The notes under the pieces were generated by a model. The model saw only the letters and a program-made list of their open reading frames with translations. It had not been told where the DNA came from and made no database searches. Shown piece after piece: positions 34,270 to 40,890 of a stretch of DNA of 64,000 bases. The stretch is from Actinomadura violacea. GTDB taxonomy: Bacteria; Actinomycetota; Actinomycetes; Streptosporangiales; Streptosporangiaceae. Where the stretch lies: the NCBI RefSeq assembly GCF_017573465.1, contig NZ_JAGEPF010000018.1:62001-126000 (forward strand), given 5' to 3'. Both the position numbers and the translations under genes were made by a program. Each line of letters begins with the position of its first letter. The stretch's first letter is position 1.

Positions 34270-35067
34270 CTACGGCTTGCGCGCCAGGCCGGCGAAGTTC
34301 CAGCCGTGCACGTCGACGGCGTCCTGGCCGTCGTGCCTCCACTCGTTCACCGGCACCAGCCCCGGCTCGACCATGTCCAGGCCGGTGAAGAACCGGGCGA
34401 TGCCGTCGGGGGTGCGCTTGGCGATGGTGGCGGTGTCGGTGTTGGCGTACAGGTCGACGACCGCCGCGAACGGGTCGCTGGCCTCGTTGCGCACCGGGTG
34501 CGACATGGCGACGTACGAGCCGGGCGGCAGCGCGTCGACCAGCTCGGCGACCACCCGATAGGCGAAGTGGTGCTCCGGGACGAACTGCATGATGGCGAAC
34601 AGCAGCAGCGCCACCGGTTCGCCGGGGGAGAGCAGCTCCCGCACCTCCGGCGCCGTGAGGATCTCGGCCGGGTCGCGGACGTCGCCGCGGATGATGTGCA
34701 CGTTCTGGTGCGGCATCAGCATCACCTGCGAGTGCAGGATGACGACTGGGTCGTAGTCGACGTACACCACGTGGACGTCGGGGTCGGTGGCCTGCGCCAC
34801 CTCGTGAACCTGCCCGCGGGTCGGCAGCCCGGCGCCGATGTCCAGGAACCTGCGGATGCCGCACTGCTCGGCGAGATACCTGGTCATCCTCTGCAGGACG
34901 GCCCGGTTCTCGCGGGCCATCTCCCGCACCTGCGGGACCCTCTTCAGCGTCTGCTCCGCCAGCTCGCGGTCGACGGGGAAGTTGGTGTCGCCGCCCAGGT
35001 AGAAGTCGTACGTGCGGGCGACGTTGGCGACGGTGGTGTCGAAACTGGAGGCATCGGACGCTGTCAT
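34270..35067 (-). CDS. SAM-dependent methyltransferase, DUF574 family, in tRNA array
   Basis: This 265-residue DUF574 protein is the fourth in the window. Hallmark ARTYDFYLGGDTNFPVD near residue 17, SAM loop FLDIGAGLPT near residue 73, VYVDYDPVV and ALLLFAIMQFVP follow. It is closer to the canonical family than the 10721 copy. A -10-like taatct lies 6 nt before the ATG, so the message may be leaderless. Lying between tRNA genes, it might act on tRNA, but the family substrate is unknown. Confidence 0.87.
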   Translation of the reverse strand: MTASDASSFDTTVANVARTYDFYLGGDTNFPVDRELAEQTLKRVPQVREMARENRAVLQRMTRYLAEQCGIRRFLDIGAGLPTRGQVHEVAQATDPDVHVVYVDYDPVVILHSQVMLMPHQNVHIIRGDVRDPAEILTAPEVRELLSPGEPVALLLFAIMQFVPEHHFAYRVVAELVDALPPGSYVAMSHPVRNEASDPFAAVVDLYANTDTATIAKRTPDGIARFFTGLDMVEPGLVPVNEWRHDGQDAVDVHGWNFAGLARKP

Positions 35068-35161
35068 GACCGGAGATTAACTCTCCGCCGCCTGAAGGAC
35101 ACCAGCGTTTCGGTGGCCACCGTCGGCCGTGTTTGCGCTGCTGGAATGCCTGAGCGTCGAG

Positions 35162-35238
35162 TGCGGGAGGGGGGAGTCGAACCCCCAGAGCCACCGGGTT
35201 TGAGCCGGCGAGGTATGCCAGGTTCCCATCACTCCCGC
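35162..35238 (-). tRNA. tRNA-Leu(CAA), short variable arm
   Basis: 77 nt. Acceptor GCGGGAG/CTCCCGC, loop CTCAAAC (anticodon CAA), T-stem GGGGG/CCCCC. The variable region is only about 6 nt and the D-arm is poor; bacterial tRNA-Leu normally has a long variable arm. Confidence 0.72.
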
Positions 35239-35269
35239 GAGCGCGGCGGCGTGCACCGTCTTCGCGTGG

Positions 35270-35341
35270 TCGGGACGGCGGGACTCGAACCCGCACCCTC
35301 CAGCCCCCCAGACTGGCGCGCTGCCGTTGCGCTACATCCCG
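35270..35341 (-). tRNA. tRNA-Pro(GGG)
   Basis: A 72-nt cloverleaf, acceptor CGGGATG/CGTCCCG, anticodon stem CCAGT/GCTGG, loop CTGGGGG (anticodon GGG). Confidence 0.9.
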
Positions 35342-35450
35342 TAGGTGCAGGGGACTCGACCGGCTCAGCGATGGCCAAATCGGAATCGCACGGTCAGGCT
35401 CACCCGTCGCCGGCGTCGCCCGGCCGCGGCTCCGCCAACTCGAGATGCGC

Positions 35451-35518
35451 ATCATCGGGCGGAACTCGAACCCGCGCCTCCTGGTTCCCCAGGCGCTCTG
35501 CCCTTGAGCTACCGACTA
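35451..35518 (-). tRNA. tRNA-like gene with anticodon loop replaced by GGAA tetraloop
   Basis: 68 nt. D-arm GCTC/GAGC and T-arm GCGGG-TTCGAGT-TCCGC are normal, but the anticodon arm is CCTGG-GGAA-CCAGG, a 5-bp stem closed by four bases, so no anticodon exists. The acceptor stem has one mismatch (A-G). An alternative pairing GCGCCT/AGGCGC would leave an 11-nt loop. Confidence 0.55.
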
Positions 35519-35526
35519 TCCCCTGG

Positions 35527-35599
35527 CACTCGCAGCAGGGCTCGAACCTGCGACCTCCGCGTCCGTAGCGCGGTGCTCTGTCCACTGAGCTATACGAGC
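35527..35599 (-). tRNA. tRNA-Arg(ACG)
   Basis: A 73-nt cloverleaf, anticodon stem CCGCG/CGCGG, loop CTACGGA (anticodon ACG, presumably edited to ICG). Confidence 0.9.
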
Positions 35600-35807
35600 T
35601 GGGGCGGGAGGCGGCCGACCGGCGGGCCCATGCCGGTGCTAAGCCGCGGGCGTTCCCTCCGCTCCCCGGCGCAGTCGCCAGCGCACCTCGCTGGCCGCAC
35701 CGAGTCCATCCCGCCTTGGTGGCGCGCCGCCGCTTACCGCCCTACGGCAGCCAGCAGCGTCCACCCCGGCGACCCGGCACCCGCGCGCAGGTTCCGTGAT
35801 CACCTTG

Positions 35808-35881
35808 TGGTCTCCCGAGGAGTCGAACCTCGCCTCGCCTCAGGGCTTCAACCTGGCGCTCTACCGATGAGCTAGAAGACC
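35808..35881 (-). tRNA. tRNA-Phe(GAA)
   Basis: A 74-nt cloverleaf, acceptor GGTCTTC/GGAGACC, loop TTGAAGC (anticodon GAA), T-arm CGAGG-TTCGACT-CCTCG. One mismatch at the top of the anticodon stem. Confidence 0.85.
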
Positions 35882-35988
35882 AAGACGCCCGGCGCTTCGA
35901 GCCCCCCGGGGGAGATGCGCTCGACTACGCCGGGCCGCGCGTCCCCGCGCGGACCGTCCCGTGAGACGGCCCGCCGGTTGGCGGCTTC

Positions 35989-36055
35989 GCGCACGGCCGG
36001 GATTCGAACCCGGAACCTCCCCTTCAGGGGGCTCTGCCGATTGAGCTACCGTGCC
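35989..36055 (-). tRNA. tRNA-like gene with anticodon loop replaced by TGAA tetraloop
   Basis: 67 nt. D-arm GCTC/GAGC and T-arm CCGGG-TTCGAAT-CCCGG are canonical; the anticodon arm is CCCC-TGAA-GGGG. Six acceptor pairs are intact and pair 1-72 is G-G. Forcing a 7-nt loop (anticodon GAA) costs two stem pairs and most of the variable region. Confidence 0.55.
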
Positions 36056-36144
36056 ACCCGCTTCGCAGAGCGGGCCCAGCCCGCCTTCCCGTCCGCCGCG
36101 TCCCCAGCCTGCGTTCCAGGGCGGCGGCGGCGGTTCGGCGTGCG

Positions 36145-36219
36145 TCGGGACGGCAGGATTCGAACCTGCGGCCTCCCGGTTCCGGACCGGGCCGTCTGAC
36201 CAACCTGACGTACGTCCCG
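36145..36219 (-). tRNA. tRNA-Pro(CGG)
   Basis: A 75-nt cloverleaf, perfect acceptor CGGGACG/CGTCCCG, anticodon stem CCCGG/CCGGG, loop TCCGGAA (anticodon CGG). Confidence 0.92.
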
Positions 36220-36308
36220 TTGTGCGCCGCGAGGATCGCCCCTCGCGGCCGTTCTCGATATCGGTGTCCTCCCGTGCATGTCAGAGGATCGAACTACGGT
36301 GTGGGGCC

Positions 36309-36815
36309 ATGCAGCGATACGCGGTCGGCGAACCGTACGACCCCAAAAACCCCCGGCGCCGCTACGACGACGGCTTCCACTTCTCCTTCAGCGACACCGG
36401 CATCATGCTCGTCGGGTTCATGGCCGGACCGAAGCCGGCGGAGATCCAGGACTTCAAGTCCGGCGTCGCGCAGTTCGCACTCGTCGACGGCGAGTCATGC
36501 GCGGTGCTGTGCTTCCGGTTCGGCACACAGCCGTGGAGCGACGCGCCGTGGGAGGCGTGGCGTCTCCCAGCCGGCTACCGCCTGCCCGAGCAGGGCGCGA
36601 ACCTGATCACGATCGTCCTGGTCGACGGCGATACCGGGATCGTGAAGGTGGTGCGGACGATCGGCTGGAAGCCAGACTTCGCCGCCGCCGCGCATCGGGT
36701 GTTCAGCCGCCTGGTCGCCGGGCCGGCCAGCCCCGAGGCGGCGACCGCCGACCTGAACCGGCTGTTCGCCCTGCCGACCGCCGAGCTGGTGAAGCAGGCC
36801 GTCGCGCGCGACTGA
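36309..36815 (+). CDS. Unknown protein, 168 aa
   Basis: This 168-residue protein has no recognised domain. The first two thirds are beta-rich (FHFSFSDTGIMLVGFMAG, LVDGESCAVLCFRFG, NLITIVLVDGDTGIVKVVRT) with a helical end. A -10-like tacggt lies 8 nt before the ATG, so it is probably leaderless. It is isolated between tRNA-Pro and the tmRNA-like gene. Confidence 0.7.
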   Translation: MQRYAVGEPYDPKNPRRRYDDGFHFSFSDTGIMLVGFMAGPKPAEIQDFKSGVAQFALVDGESCAVLCFRFGTQPWSDAPWEAWRLPAGYRLPEQGANLITIVLVDGDTGIVKVVRTIGWKPDFAAAAHRVFSRLVAGPASPEAATADLNRLFALPTAELVKQAVARD

Positions 36816-36819
36816 GCCG

Positions 36820-36960
36820 TCAGTCGTTGTCGGTCCTGCGGTTGAGCAGGACGCGGGTCTTGCGGGCCTTGCGGACTCGGCCCGCGCGGGCCAGCCGGTT
36901 GCCGCGCCCGCCCGGGGCGCTCTTGCGGTGCCGGGCGTAGGTGCGCAGGGTCCCTCGCAT
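36820..36960 (-). CDS. Highly basic small protein, 46 aa
   Basis: This 46-residue Arg/Lys-rich peptide (YARHRKSAPGGRGNRLARAG, then RKARKTRVLLNRR) has a GGGAG box 6 nt before its ATG and the perfect 12-bp hairpin 36980-37009 in its leader. It could bind nucleic acid. Confidence 0.6.
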   Translation of the reverse strand: MRGTLRTYARHRKSAPGGRGNRLARAGRVRKARKTRVLLNRRTDND

Positions 36961-36979
36961 CGCACACTCCCTTCCCACG

Positions 36980-37009
36980 GTGGGGCCGGGGATCCAGCCC
37001 CGGCCCCAC
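36980..37009 (-). promoter_or_regulatory. Leader hairpin ahead of the 46-aa gene
   Basis: A 12-bp stem gtggggccgggg/ccccggccccac with a 6-nt loop (gctgga on the minus strand), placed directly before the ribosome site. It could also terminate transcripts from the tRNA genes just upstream. Confidence 0.6.
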
Positions 37010-37041
37010 CCCTGCGATATCAGCAGACCCACGGAGGGTCG

Positions 37042-37119
37042 TGGAGTTGCCCGGAATCGAACCGGGGTACCGAGACGGTCCGCGTGCGGCTTTCGCCTCG
37101 GTCGAGACCTTTCAACCCC
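37042..37119 (-). ncRNA. tmRNA-like tRNA-like domain, 78 nt, without mRNA domain
   Basis: The 5' end GGGGTTGAAAGGTCTCGAC matches the tmRNA 5' pattern (GGGGNTGANNGGNTTCGAC), the acceptor stem GGGGTTG/CAACTCC pairs, and the T-arm is CCCGG-TTCGATT-CCGGG. A helix ACCGAG/CTCGGT starts straight after the D-loop and ends beside the T-arm, where helix P2 sits in tmRNA. The interior is only 22 nt and includes a GC-GAAA-GC hairpin. There is no anticodon arm and no reading frame or pseudoknots. A normal tRNA fold does not work. Confidence 0.55.
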
Positions 37120-37143
37120 ATGCGGCCGCCGTCGGCGCCGCCG

Positions 37144-37216
37144 TACCGCATGCGGGACTCGAACCCGCGGCCTCCGGATCGAGAATCCGGCGTCTTCCCT
37201 GCTCGACCAATGCGGC
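37144..37216 (-). tRNA. tRNA-Glu(CTC)
   Basis: A 73-nt cloverleaf, acceptor GCCGCAT/ATGCGGT, anticodon stem CCGGA/TCCGG, loop TTCTCGA (anticodon CTC). Confidence 0.9.
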
Positions 37217-37223
37217 ATGGTTC

Positions 37224-37254
37224 GGGGGCCGCCCGCTGGTGACGGGCGGCCCCC
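37224..37254 (-). terminator. Strong hairpin between tRNA genes
   Basis: gggggccgcccg / cgggcggccccc, a 12-bp perfect stem with a 7-nt loop between tRNA-Ala and tRNA-Glu(CTC). It may be a terminator or a processing/stability element of the tRNA transcript. Confidence 0.55.
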
Positions 37255-37346
37255 TGGATGGGATCTCTGCCAACCGCGCGCCCCGCCGTCCGTAACCGGG
37301 GAACCACCCCCGGCCGACGGGCCCGCACCCACCCTGCGGTCTACGG

Positions 37347-37418
37347 TGGACCGGCTCGGACTCGAACCGAGATCTCTCGCTTGCAAGGCGAGTGTGTTGC
37401 CGTTGTCACTATCGGCCC
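37347..37418 (-). tRNA. tRNA-Ala(TGC)
   Basis: A 72-nt cloverleaf, anticodon stem CTCGC/GCGAG, loop CTTGCAA (anticodon TGC), T-arm CTCGG-TTCGAGT-CCGAG. It is the promoter-proximal tRNA of the array. Confidence 0.9.
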
Positions 37419-37671
37419 GTGACGGGTTCCCGGTGGTCGCCGGCCGCTGCCCCGACCCGTGATGGTGTCGAGGTCCCACGCTGCGCGGCTGCCGCGCGGT
37501 GACCCGTATGCGGGTGCCCCTGACGCCCCTACGGGCGCGGGGCACCGTCTGGGCAACGCCGTGGCGTTGCCCTTGGGTGTCTTCCACTGTGGAGTTCTCA
37601 ACGTGTTGCCGAACCCATGGCCCCGGTGGTCGCCCGGTGGGGCGGGTAGTAGTGCTGTTGTCCTGGTACGC
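37419..37671. other. Gap at the start of the tRNA array
   Basis: Apart from the terminator that follows at 37673, nothing was recognised. The tRNA transcript presumably starts here. A near-palindromic tgtggag/ctccacag-like text occurs around 37587 and also near 30000 (tccacagtggaagacaccca versus tgggtgtcttccactgtgga), giving a 20-nt inverted repeat that flanks the whole tRNA array. Confidence 0.5.
37574..37593 (-). repeat. Inverted repeat flanking the tRNA array (right copy)
   Basis: tgggtgtcttccactgtgga, the exact inverse of 30001-30020. It may mark the borders of a mobile or duplicated tRNA cassette or be a paired regulatory site. Confidence 0.7.
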
Positions 37672-37672
37672 G

Positions 37673-37702
37673 AACCGCCTCCAGGCTGGCCTGGAGGCGG
37701 TT
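37673..37702 (-). terminator. Terminator of a mini-transcript
   Basis: A perfect 13-bp stem aaccgcctccagg / cctggaggcggtt with a 4-nt loop, downstream of the 25-codon ORF. Together with the promoter at 37847-37878 it defines a transcript of about 170 nt. Confidence 0.75.
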
Positions 37703-37725
37703 GGCGCGTCGACCGGGTTTCCGGT

Positions 37726-37803
37726 CTACACGGCCACCACTCCCAGGGTCGGGTCGGCGGGCTGCGCGGCGTGCTCGCGGTGCGTGGTCTTCGTCTGCGG
37801 CAT
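37726..37803 (-). CDS. 25-aa small ORF between strong promoter and terminator
   Basis: Reads MPQTKTTHREHAAQPADPTL then GVVAV. GGAGGGAGG lies about 10 nt before the ATG. It is the only ORF of the mini-transcript, so the product may be a micropeptide, or the RNA itself may be functional. Confidence 0.5.
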   Translation of the reverse strand: MPQTKTTHREHAAQPADPTLGVVAV

Positions 37804-37846
37804 GCTCTTGCGCCTCCCTCCGTGGCCGGTGTTGCATCCTGCCACC

Positions 37847-37878
37847 CATTGTGTGGTCGGTTAACGCCCAGTGCAAGG
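37847..37878 (-). promoter_or_regulatory. Shared phage promoter, copy 2
   Basis: -35 TTGCAC, 17-bp spacer containing CGTTAACCGACC, -10 CACAAT. It drives the 25-codon ORF. Confidence 0.8.
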
Positions 37879-37968
37879 AGGTAGCGGGGAAAAATCTTGC
37901 GCCGGGTGTGTTCTGGCAGCTCAGGCGAGCCGTGCCCGGTGGGGCCCGCCGCCTGGCTTGGGCGTGTC

Positions 37969-38166
37969 CTAGTGGGCCTTGACCGTCTCGATCAGCGACC
38001 GCAGCGCCGCGACCGGCATGGTGAGCCGCGGCCCGTCGGGGTCGACGGAGTCGCGGATGGCGCGGACGCCGTCGCCGGTGGCGGCCAGCTCCACACAGCA
38101 CGCCATGTCGGGGTCGCTGCTGTGGCTGCTCTTGCGCCAGACGGGCCTCTGGGTGCCTGCGCTCAT
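37969..38166 (-). CDS. DUF397 protein
   Basis: This 65-residue DUF397 protein has the hallmark WRKSSHSS near residue 10, CVELA and VRAIRDSVDPDGPRL near 34-48, and a closing helix LRSLIETVKA. DUF397 proteins in actinomycetes usually pair with XRE regulators and act in toxin-antitoxin-like or developmental circuits. An HTH gene lies 96 nt upstream. Confidence 0.9.
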   Translation of the reverse strand: MSAGTQRPVWRKSSHSSDPDMACCVELAATGDGVRAIRDSVDPDGPRLTMPVAALRSLIETVKAH

Positions 38167-38261
38167 GTCGTGCCCTTCCGAGGTTGGAGATGTCGGAGGG
38201 CACCACGCTACGGCGCGGCCCCCCGGCGCATCAGCACACCGGGGGGCCACATCGATCCGGC

Positions 38262-39221
38262 TCAGGCGGCCAGGGCGCTCTCTCCTCCGGTGAGCGCGGC
38301 CGCCTTCTCCTCGGGCGACAGCAGCAGCCCCGCGACCATGCCCAGGCCCAACGCCACCCGGACGGGATCGGAGCGGCGGTCAGCGGCGTGCGCGGCCAGG
38401 ACGCCGGCGACCTCCGCACCCCGCGCACGAGACCCGGGCCGCAGCTCGACGCCGAACGCGCCGTCGCTCTGGCGGCGGTTGGAGCACTGGAAGAACAGCC
38501 CGACCTCCTGCCGCATGGCCCGCACCGCGTTGTCGGTGAGCCCGGTGCGCACGGCCGCGCTGTGCGCGGAGTGCCCGTCCAGCAGCAGCCGCACCGCGTC
38601 CAGGCGCGCCTGCGCGAGCCTGCGCTGCACGGTGCGCCGCTCGTCGTACCGCACGGCACCCAGCACCAGGTCTCCGTCGTCGTAGGCGGTGAGCGCGTAC
38701 CAGCCGGCGTCGGCGGCCTGCCGCGCCTCGGTCTGGTCGGGGCCCCACTTGCCTTCCATGTGGTCGGCGAGCGCGACGAGCGTCTGGTGGACGGTGCGGG
38801 GCAGCGTCCGCAGGTCGCCGGACGCGATCCGCTCCAGCCATTCTGGGTCGACGCCGAGCTTGTCGGCCTGCCAGCGCAGCCCCCAGCCCTGCCGCTGCAT
38901 GCAGCGGATGAGCTGGGGGTGCAGGTTGGTGACGCGCGTGGAGTTGGGGGCGACGCCGCCGATGTTCGGCCGCGCCGCGGCCTCCTTACGGACGTCGTCG
39001 ACGGTGACGTGCAGAAGCTGCTGCACGTTGTGAGTGGCCGTGGTGTAGGTCTGGCGGTGGAGGATCTGCCGGGCGGTGTTCACGGGAATCTGCGCGAGCC
39101 GCGCAATGCCCTTGACGGAGGAGCCGGGCACGGTCAGCAGCTTCTCCATGTGCGCGGCGGCGGGCTCCAGCGAGGTGCGGGTGCCGTGCTTGGCGGCGTC
39201 CGCGGTGGCGGTGGTGTTCAC
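38262..39221 (-). CDS. HTH DNA-binding protein, 319 aa
   Basis: This 319-residue protein has at least two helix-turn-helix-like segments: SSVKGIARLAQIPVNTARQI near residue 34 and AAVRTGLTDNAVRAMRQEVG around 225. The middle part (GWGLRWQADKLGVDPEWLER) resembles a third. It is likely a phage regulator. The GTG start has AAGGAG 6 nt upstream and sits behind a copy of the leader hairpin (39241-39262). No promoter copy is adjacent, so it is probably in the operon of 39275-40226. Confidence 0.75.
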   Translation of the reverse strand: MNTTATADAAKHGTRTSLEPAAAHMEKLLTVPGSSVKGIARLAQIPVNTARQILHRQTYTTATHNVQQLLHVTVDDVRKEAAARPNIGGVAPNSTRVTNLHPQLIRCMQRQGWGLRWQADKLGVDPEWLERIASGDLRTLPRTVHQTLVALADHMEGKWGPDQTEARQAADAGWYALTAYDDGDLVLGAVRYDERRTVQRRLAQARLDAVRLLLDGHSAHSAAVRTGLTDNAVRAMRQEVGLFFQCSNRRQSDGAFGVELRPGSRARGAEVAGVLAAHAADRRSDPVRVALGLGMVAGLLLSPEEKAAALTGGESALAA

Positions 39222-39240
39222 GGTGGGCTCCTTGATGCGG

Positions 39241-39262
39241 GGCCCGGGTGCTTCCCCGGGCC
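39241..39262 (-). promoter_or_regulatory. Leader hairpin copy (intercistronic)
   Basis: ggcccgg / ccgggcc stem with the shared loop text GAAGCA, placed between the 39275 gene and the AAGGAG site of the 38262-39221 gene. It has no promoter of its own. Confidence 0.7.
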
Positions 39263-39274
39263 GGTGAGGTGAGG

Positions 39275-39550
39275 CTACGGGGCGGGCGCCGGCTCGGGCG
39301 CGTCTTCTGCCGGTGTGTCTTCGCGGCCCCGGTAGTGGCGGTCTTCGGGGTAGTCGCCTGCGGCGTGGCTGTCCATCCACGTCTTCGCGGCGTCCTGGAG
39401 TCCGGCGGCGTGGAACAGCTCGGCGAGCGCCTCGGCCTCGTCGCAGGTGAGCGCCGTGGCGACTTCGTCGGCCAGCTCGCCTTGCGCCCAGGTGCGCGCG
39501 AAGGCGGCGGCGCTCTCGTGCAGATCCGGTGAACGCTTGGCCTCGGTCAC
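39275..39550 (-). CDS. Small acidic protein, 91 aa (tandem paralogue)
   Basis: This 91-residue protein is clearly related to the preceding gene. Shared pattern: LH.A...F...W..G.LA.......C.EAE.LAELL.AAGL.D.AK...D.HA.GD...D.HYRG.ED, with a Pro/Ala/Glu tail. The GTG start overlaps its paralogue's stop (GTGA). Function unknown. Confidence 0.72.
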   Translation of the reverse strand: MTEAKRSPDLHESAAAFARTWAQGELADEVATALTCDEAEALAELFHAAGLQDAAKTWMDSHAAGDYPEDRHYRGREDTPAEDAPEPAPAP

Positions 39551-39855
39551 GACTGGTCTCCCCGGGGCGCCGGTTCGGGTGCGTCTGCGTCTTCGGGTGA
39601 GTCTTCGCCGCCCCGGTAGTGCATGTCTCCGGCGTCGTCGCCGTCGGCGTGCCAGTCGATGAGGTTCTTGGCCTCGTCTTCGAGCCCGGCGGCGGTGAGC
39701 AGTTCGGCGAGCGACTCCGCCTCGGTGCAGGCCAGCGAGGTGCCGATGTCGTGGGCGAGGTACCCGTCCCTCCACACGCCCAGGAACATGCGCAGCGCGT
39801 CGTGCAGTTCCGGGGTGTAGTCGAACTCGGGCAGCGGCTCGTTGGCGCGGTTCAC
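39547..39855 (-). CDS. Small acidic protein, 102 aa (tandem paralogue)
   Basis: This 102-residue homologue of the next gene contains GTSLACTEAESLAELLTAAG and GDMHYRGGEDSPED. Adjacent duplication with coupling (GTGA) suggests recent gene duplication. Function unknown. Confidence 0.72.
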   Translation of the reverse strand: MNRANEPLPEFDYTPELHDALRMFLGVWRDGYLAHDIGTSLACTEAESLAELLTAAGLEDEAKNLIDWHADGDDAGDMHYRGGEDSPEDADAPEPAPRGDQS

Positions 39856-40226
39856 TGCTCCTCCAGGGCGGTGTCGAGCTGGCGGAGGACGTCCTGCACG
39901 CGGAGGCGGTAGCCAGCCATGACGGGCAGCAGCGCGGCGCGGATGGCGCGGGCCTGCGGCAGGCTGTAGCCGTACTCGCCGCGCCAGTCGTCATGCATGA
40001 CGGCGAACCACTGCTGGCGGTTCACCGTCACCGTGGCGGCGGTGAACCAGATGACGGGCCGGTGGCGGCCGTGCCACCAGCGGCGCGCCTTGACGGCTTC
40101 GGCGATGGCCAGCTCAAGCGCGTCGTACAGCTCGGCGGGGCTCATCCCGGTCACGGCCGTGACTTCCGGCGTGCGGCGCCGTGGTGCACAGCTTGGTGCA
40201 CGGCGCGGCGCGAGGTGCGTTGCCAT
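39852..40226 (-). CDS. Unknown protein, 124 aa
   Basis: This 124-residue protein begins with a basic tail and continues with LYDALELAIAEAVKARRWWHGRHRP, VTVNRQQWFAVMHDDWRGEY and a helical end. No domain is recognised. It is the first gene after promoter copy 3 and the leader hairpin 40244-40263, with CAAGGAG ahead of its ATG. Confidence 0.7.
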   Translation of the reverse strand: MATHLAPRRAPSCAPRRRTPEVTAVTGMSPAELYDALELAIAEAVKARRWWHGRHRPVIWFTAATVTVNRQQWFAVMHDDWRGEYGYSLPQARAIRAALLPVMAGYRLRVQDVLRQLDTALEEQ

Positions 40227-40243
40227 GAGGCTCCTTGCGTCGG

Positions 40244-40302
40244 GCCCGGCGGCTCAACCGGGCACCCCTTCATTGTGGGGTCGGTTGCCGTTCGTCGCAA
40301 GG
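40244..40302 (-). promoter_or_regulatory. Shared phage promoter copy 3 with 5'-terminal hairpin
   Basis: The promoter at 40271-40302 has -35 TTGCGA, a 17-bp spacer with GGCAACCGACC and -10 CACAAT. The predicted start falls at or just before the hairpin gcccgg/ccgggc at 40244-40263, then CAAGGAG and ATG. Confidence 0.8.
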
Positions 40303-40330
40303 AGGGGCGGGAGAAGTCGGGCACGTCGTC

Positions 40331-40358
40331 ACGGTGCCTGACCAGGCCCGTTAACGTC
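40331..40358 (-). promoter_or_regulatory. Second-class promoter (GACGYTAAC type)
   Basis: GACGTTAAC over the -35, 16-bp spacer, -10 CACCGT. It lies upstream of promoter copy 3 in the same intergenic gap, so the 40226 operon may have two starts. Confidence 0.5.
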
Positions 40359-40383
40359 GCGGGCTACTCCGGCGCGGGGCGGC

Positions 40384-40890
40384 TCAGCTGGCCGCCGGGG
40401 TTCTGCGGTGCATGACCGGGGGAGAGGGCGGGTCGGCGCGCTGGCCGCCGCGCCGGGCCCGCTTGGCGCGCCTGTGCTCGCGGCGCGTCGACCCCATGAT
40501 CTTGCGGGTCACGCGCGAGACGTAGGAGTCGTTCACTCCGGCGGCGTCGCCGATGACCTGACCGGTCAGGTCGGTGTTGTGGCCGAGGACCGCGACCAGG
40601 TGGTCGCGGACGTCGCGGAACAGGTCCATGAACATGTCGCCCTGCGCCATGCCGTCGCGGATGGACGTGAGGGCGTCGAGCGCCTGCTGGACGAGCTGGT
40701 CGTCGGGGGAGTCTTCCTGCAGCGCGTGGATGACGTACTTCACGGTGTCCAGGTATGCGCTGAGCTGGGCGAACGATTCTTCCAGGGCGCGTGAGTGGAC
40801 TGCGGGTTGGGCGTCAGTTCGGGTGCGCGGGCGCACGAGTGATGCTCGCTCTCGTCTCTGCTGGCCCTGAGGATCAGAACGGGGGGTCAT
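40384..40890 (-). CDS. Possible DNA-binding protein, 168 aa
   Basis: This 168-residue helical protein has HALQEDSPDDQLVQQALDAL in the middle, an HTH-like segment GQVIGDAAGVNDSYVSRVTR near residue 110 and a basic C-terminal tail. The start overlaps the end of ssb by 17 nt, so the two are coupled; a replication or regulatory role is plausible. Confidence 0.65.
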   Translation of the reverse strand: MTPRSDPQGQQRRERASLVRPRTRTDAQPAVHSRALEESFAQLSAYLDTVKYVIHALQEDSPDDQLVQQALDALTSIRDGMAQGDMFMDLFRDVRDHLVAVLGHNTDLTGQVIGDAAGVNDSYVSRVTRKIMGSTRREHRRAKRARRGGQRADPPSPPVMHRRTPAAS

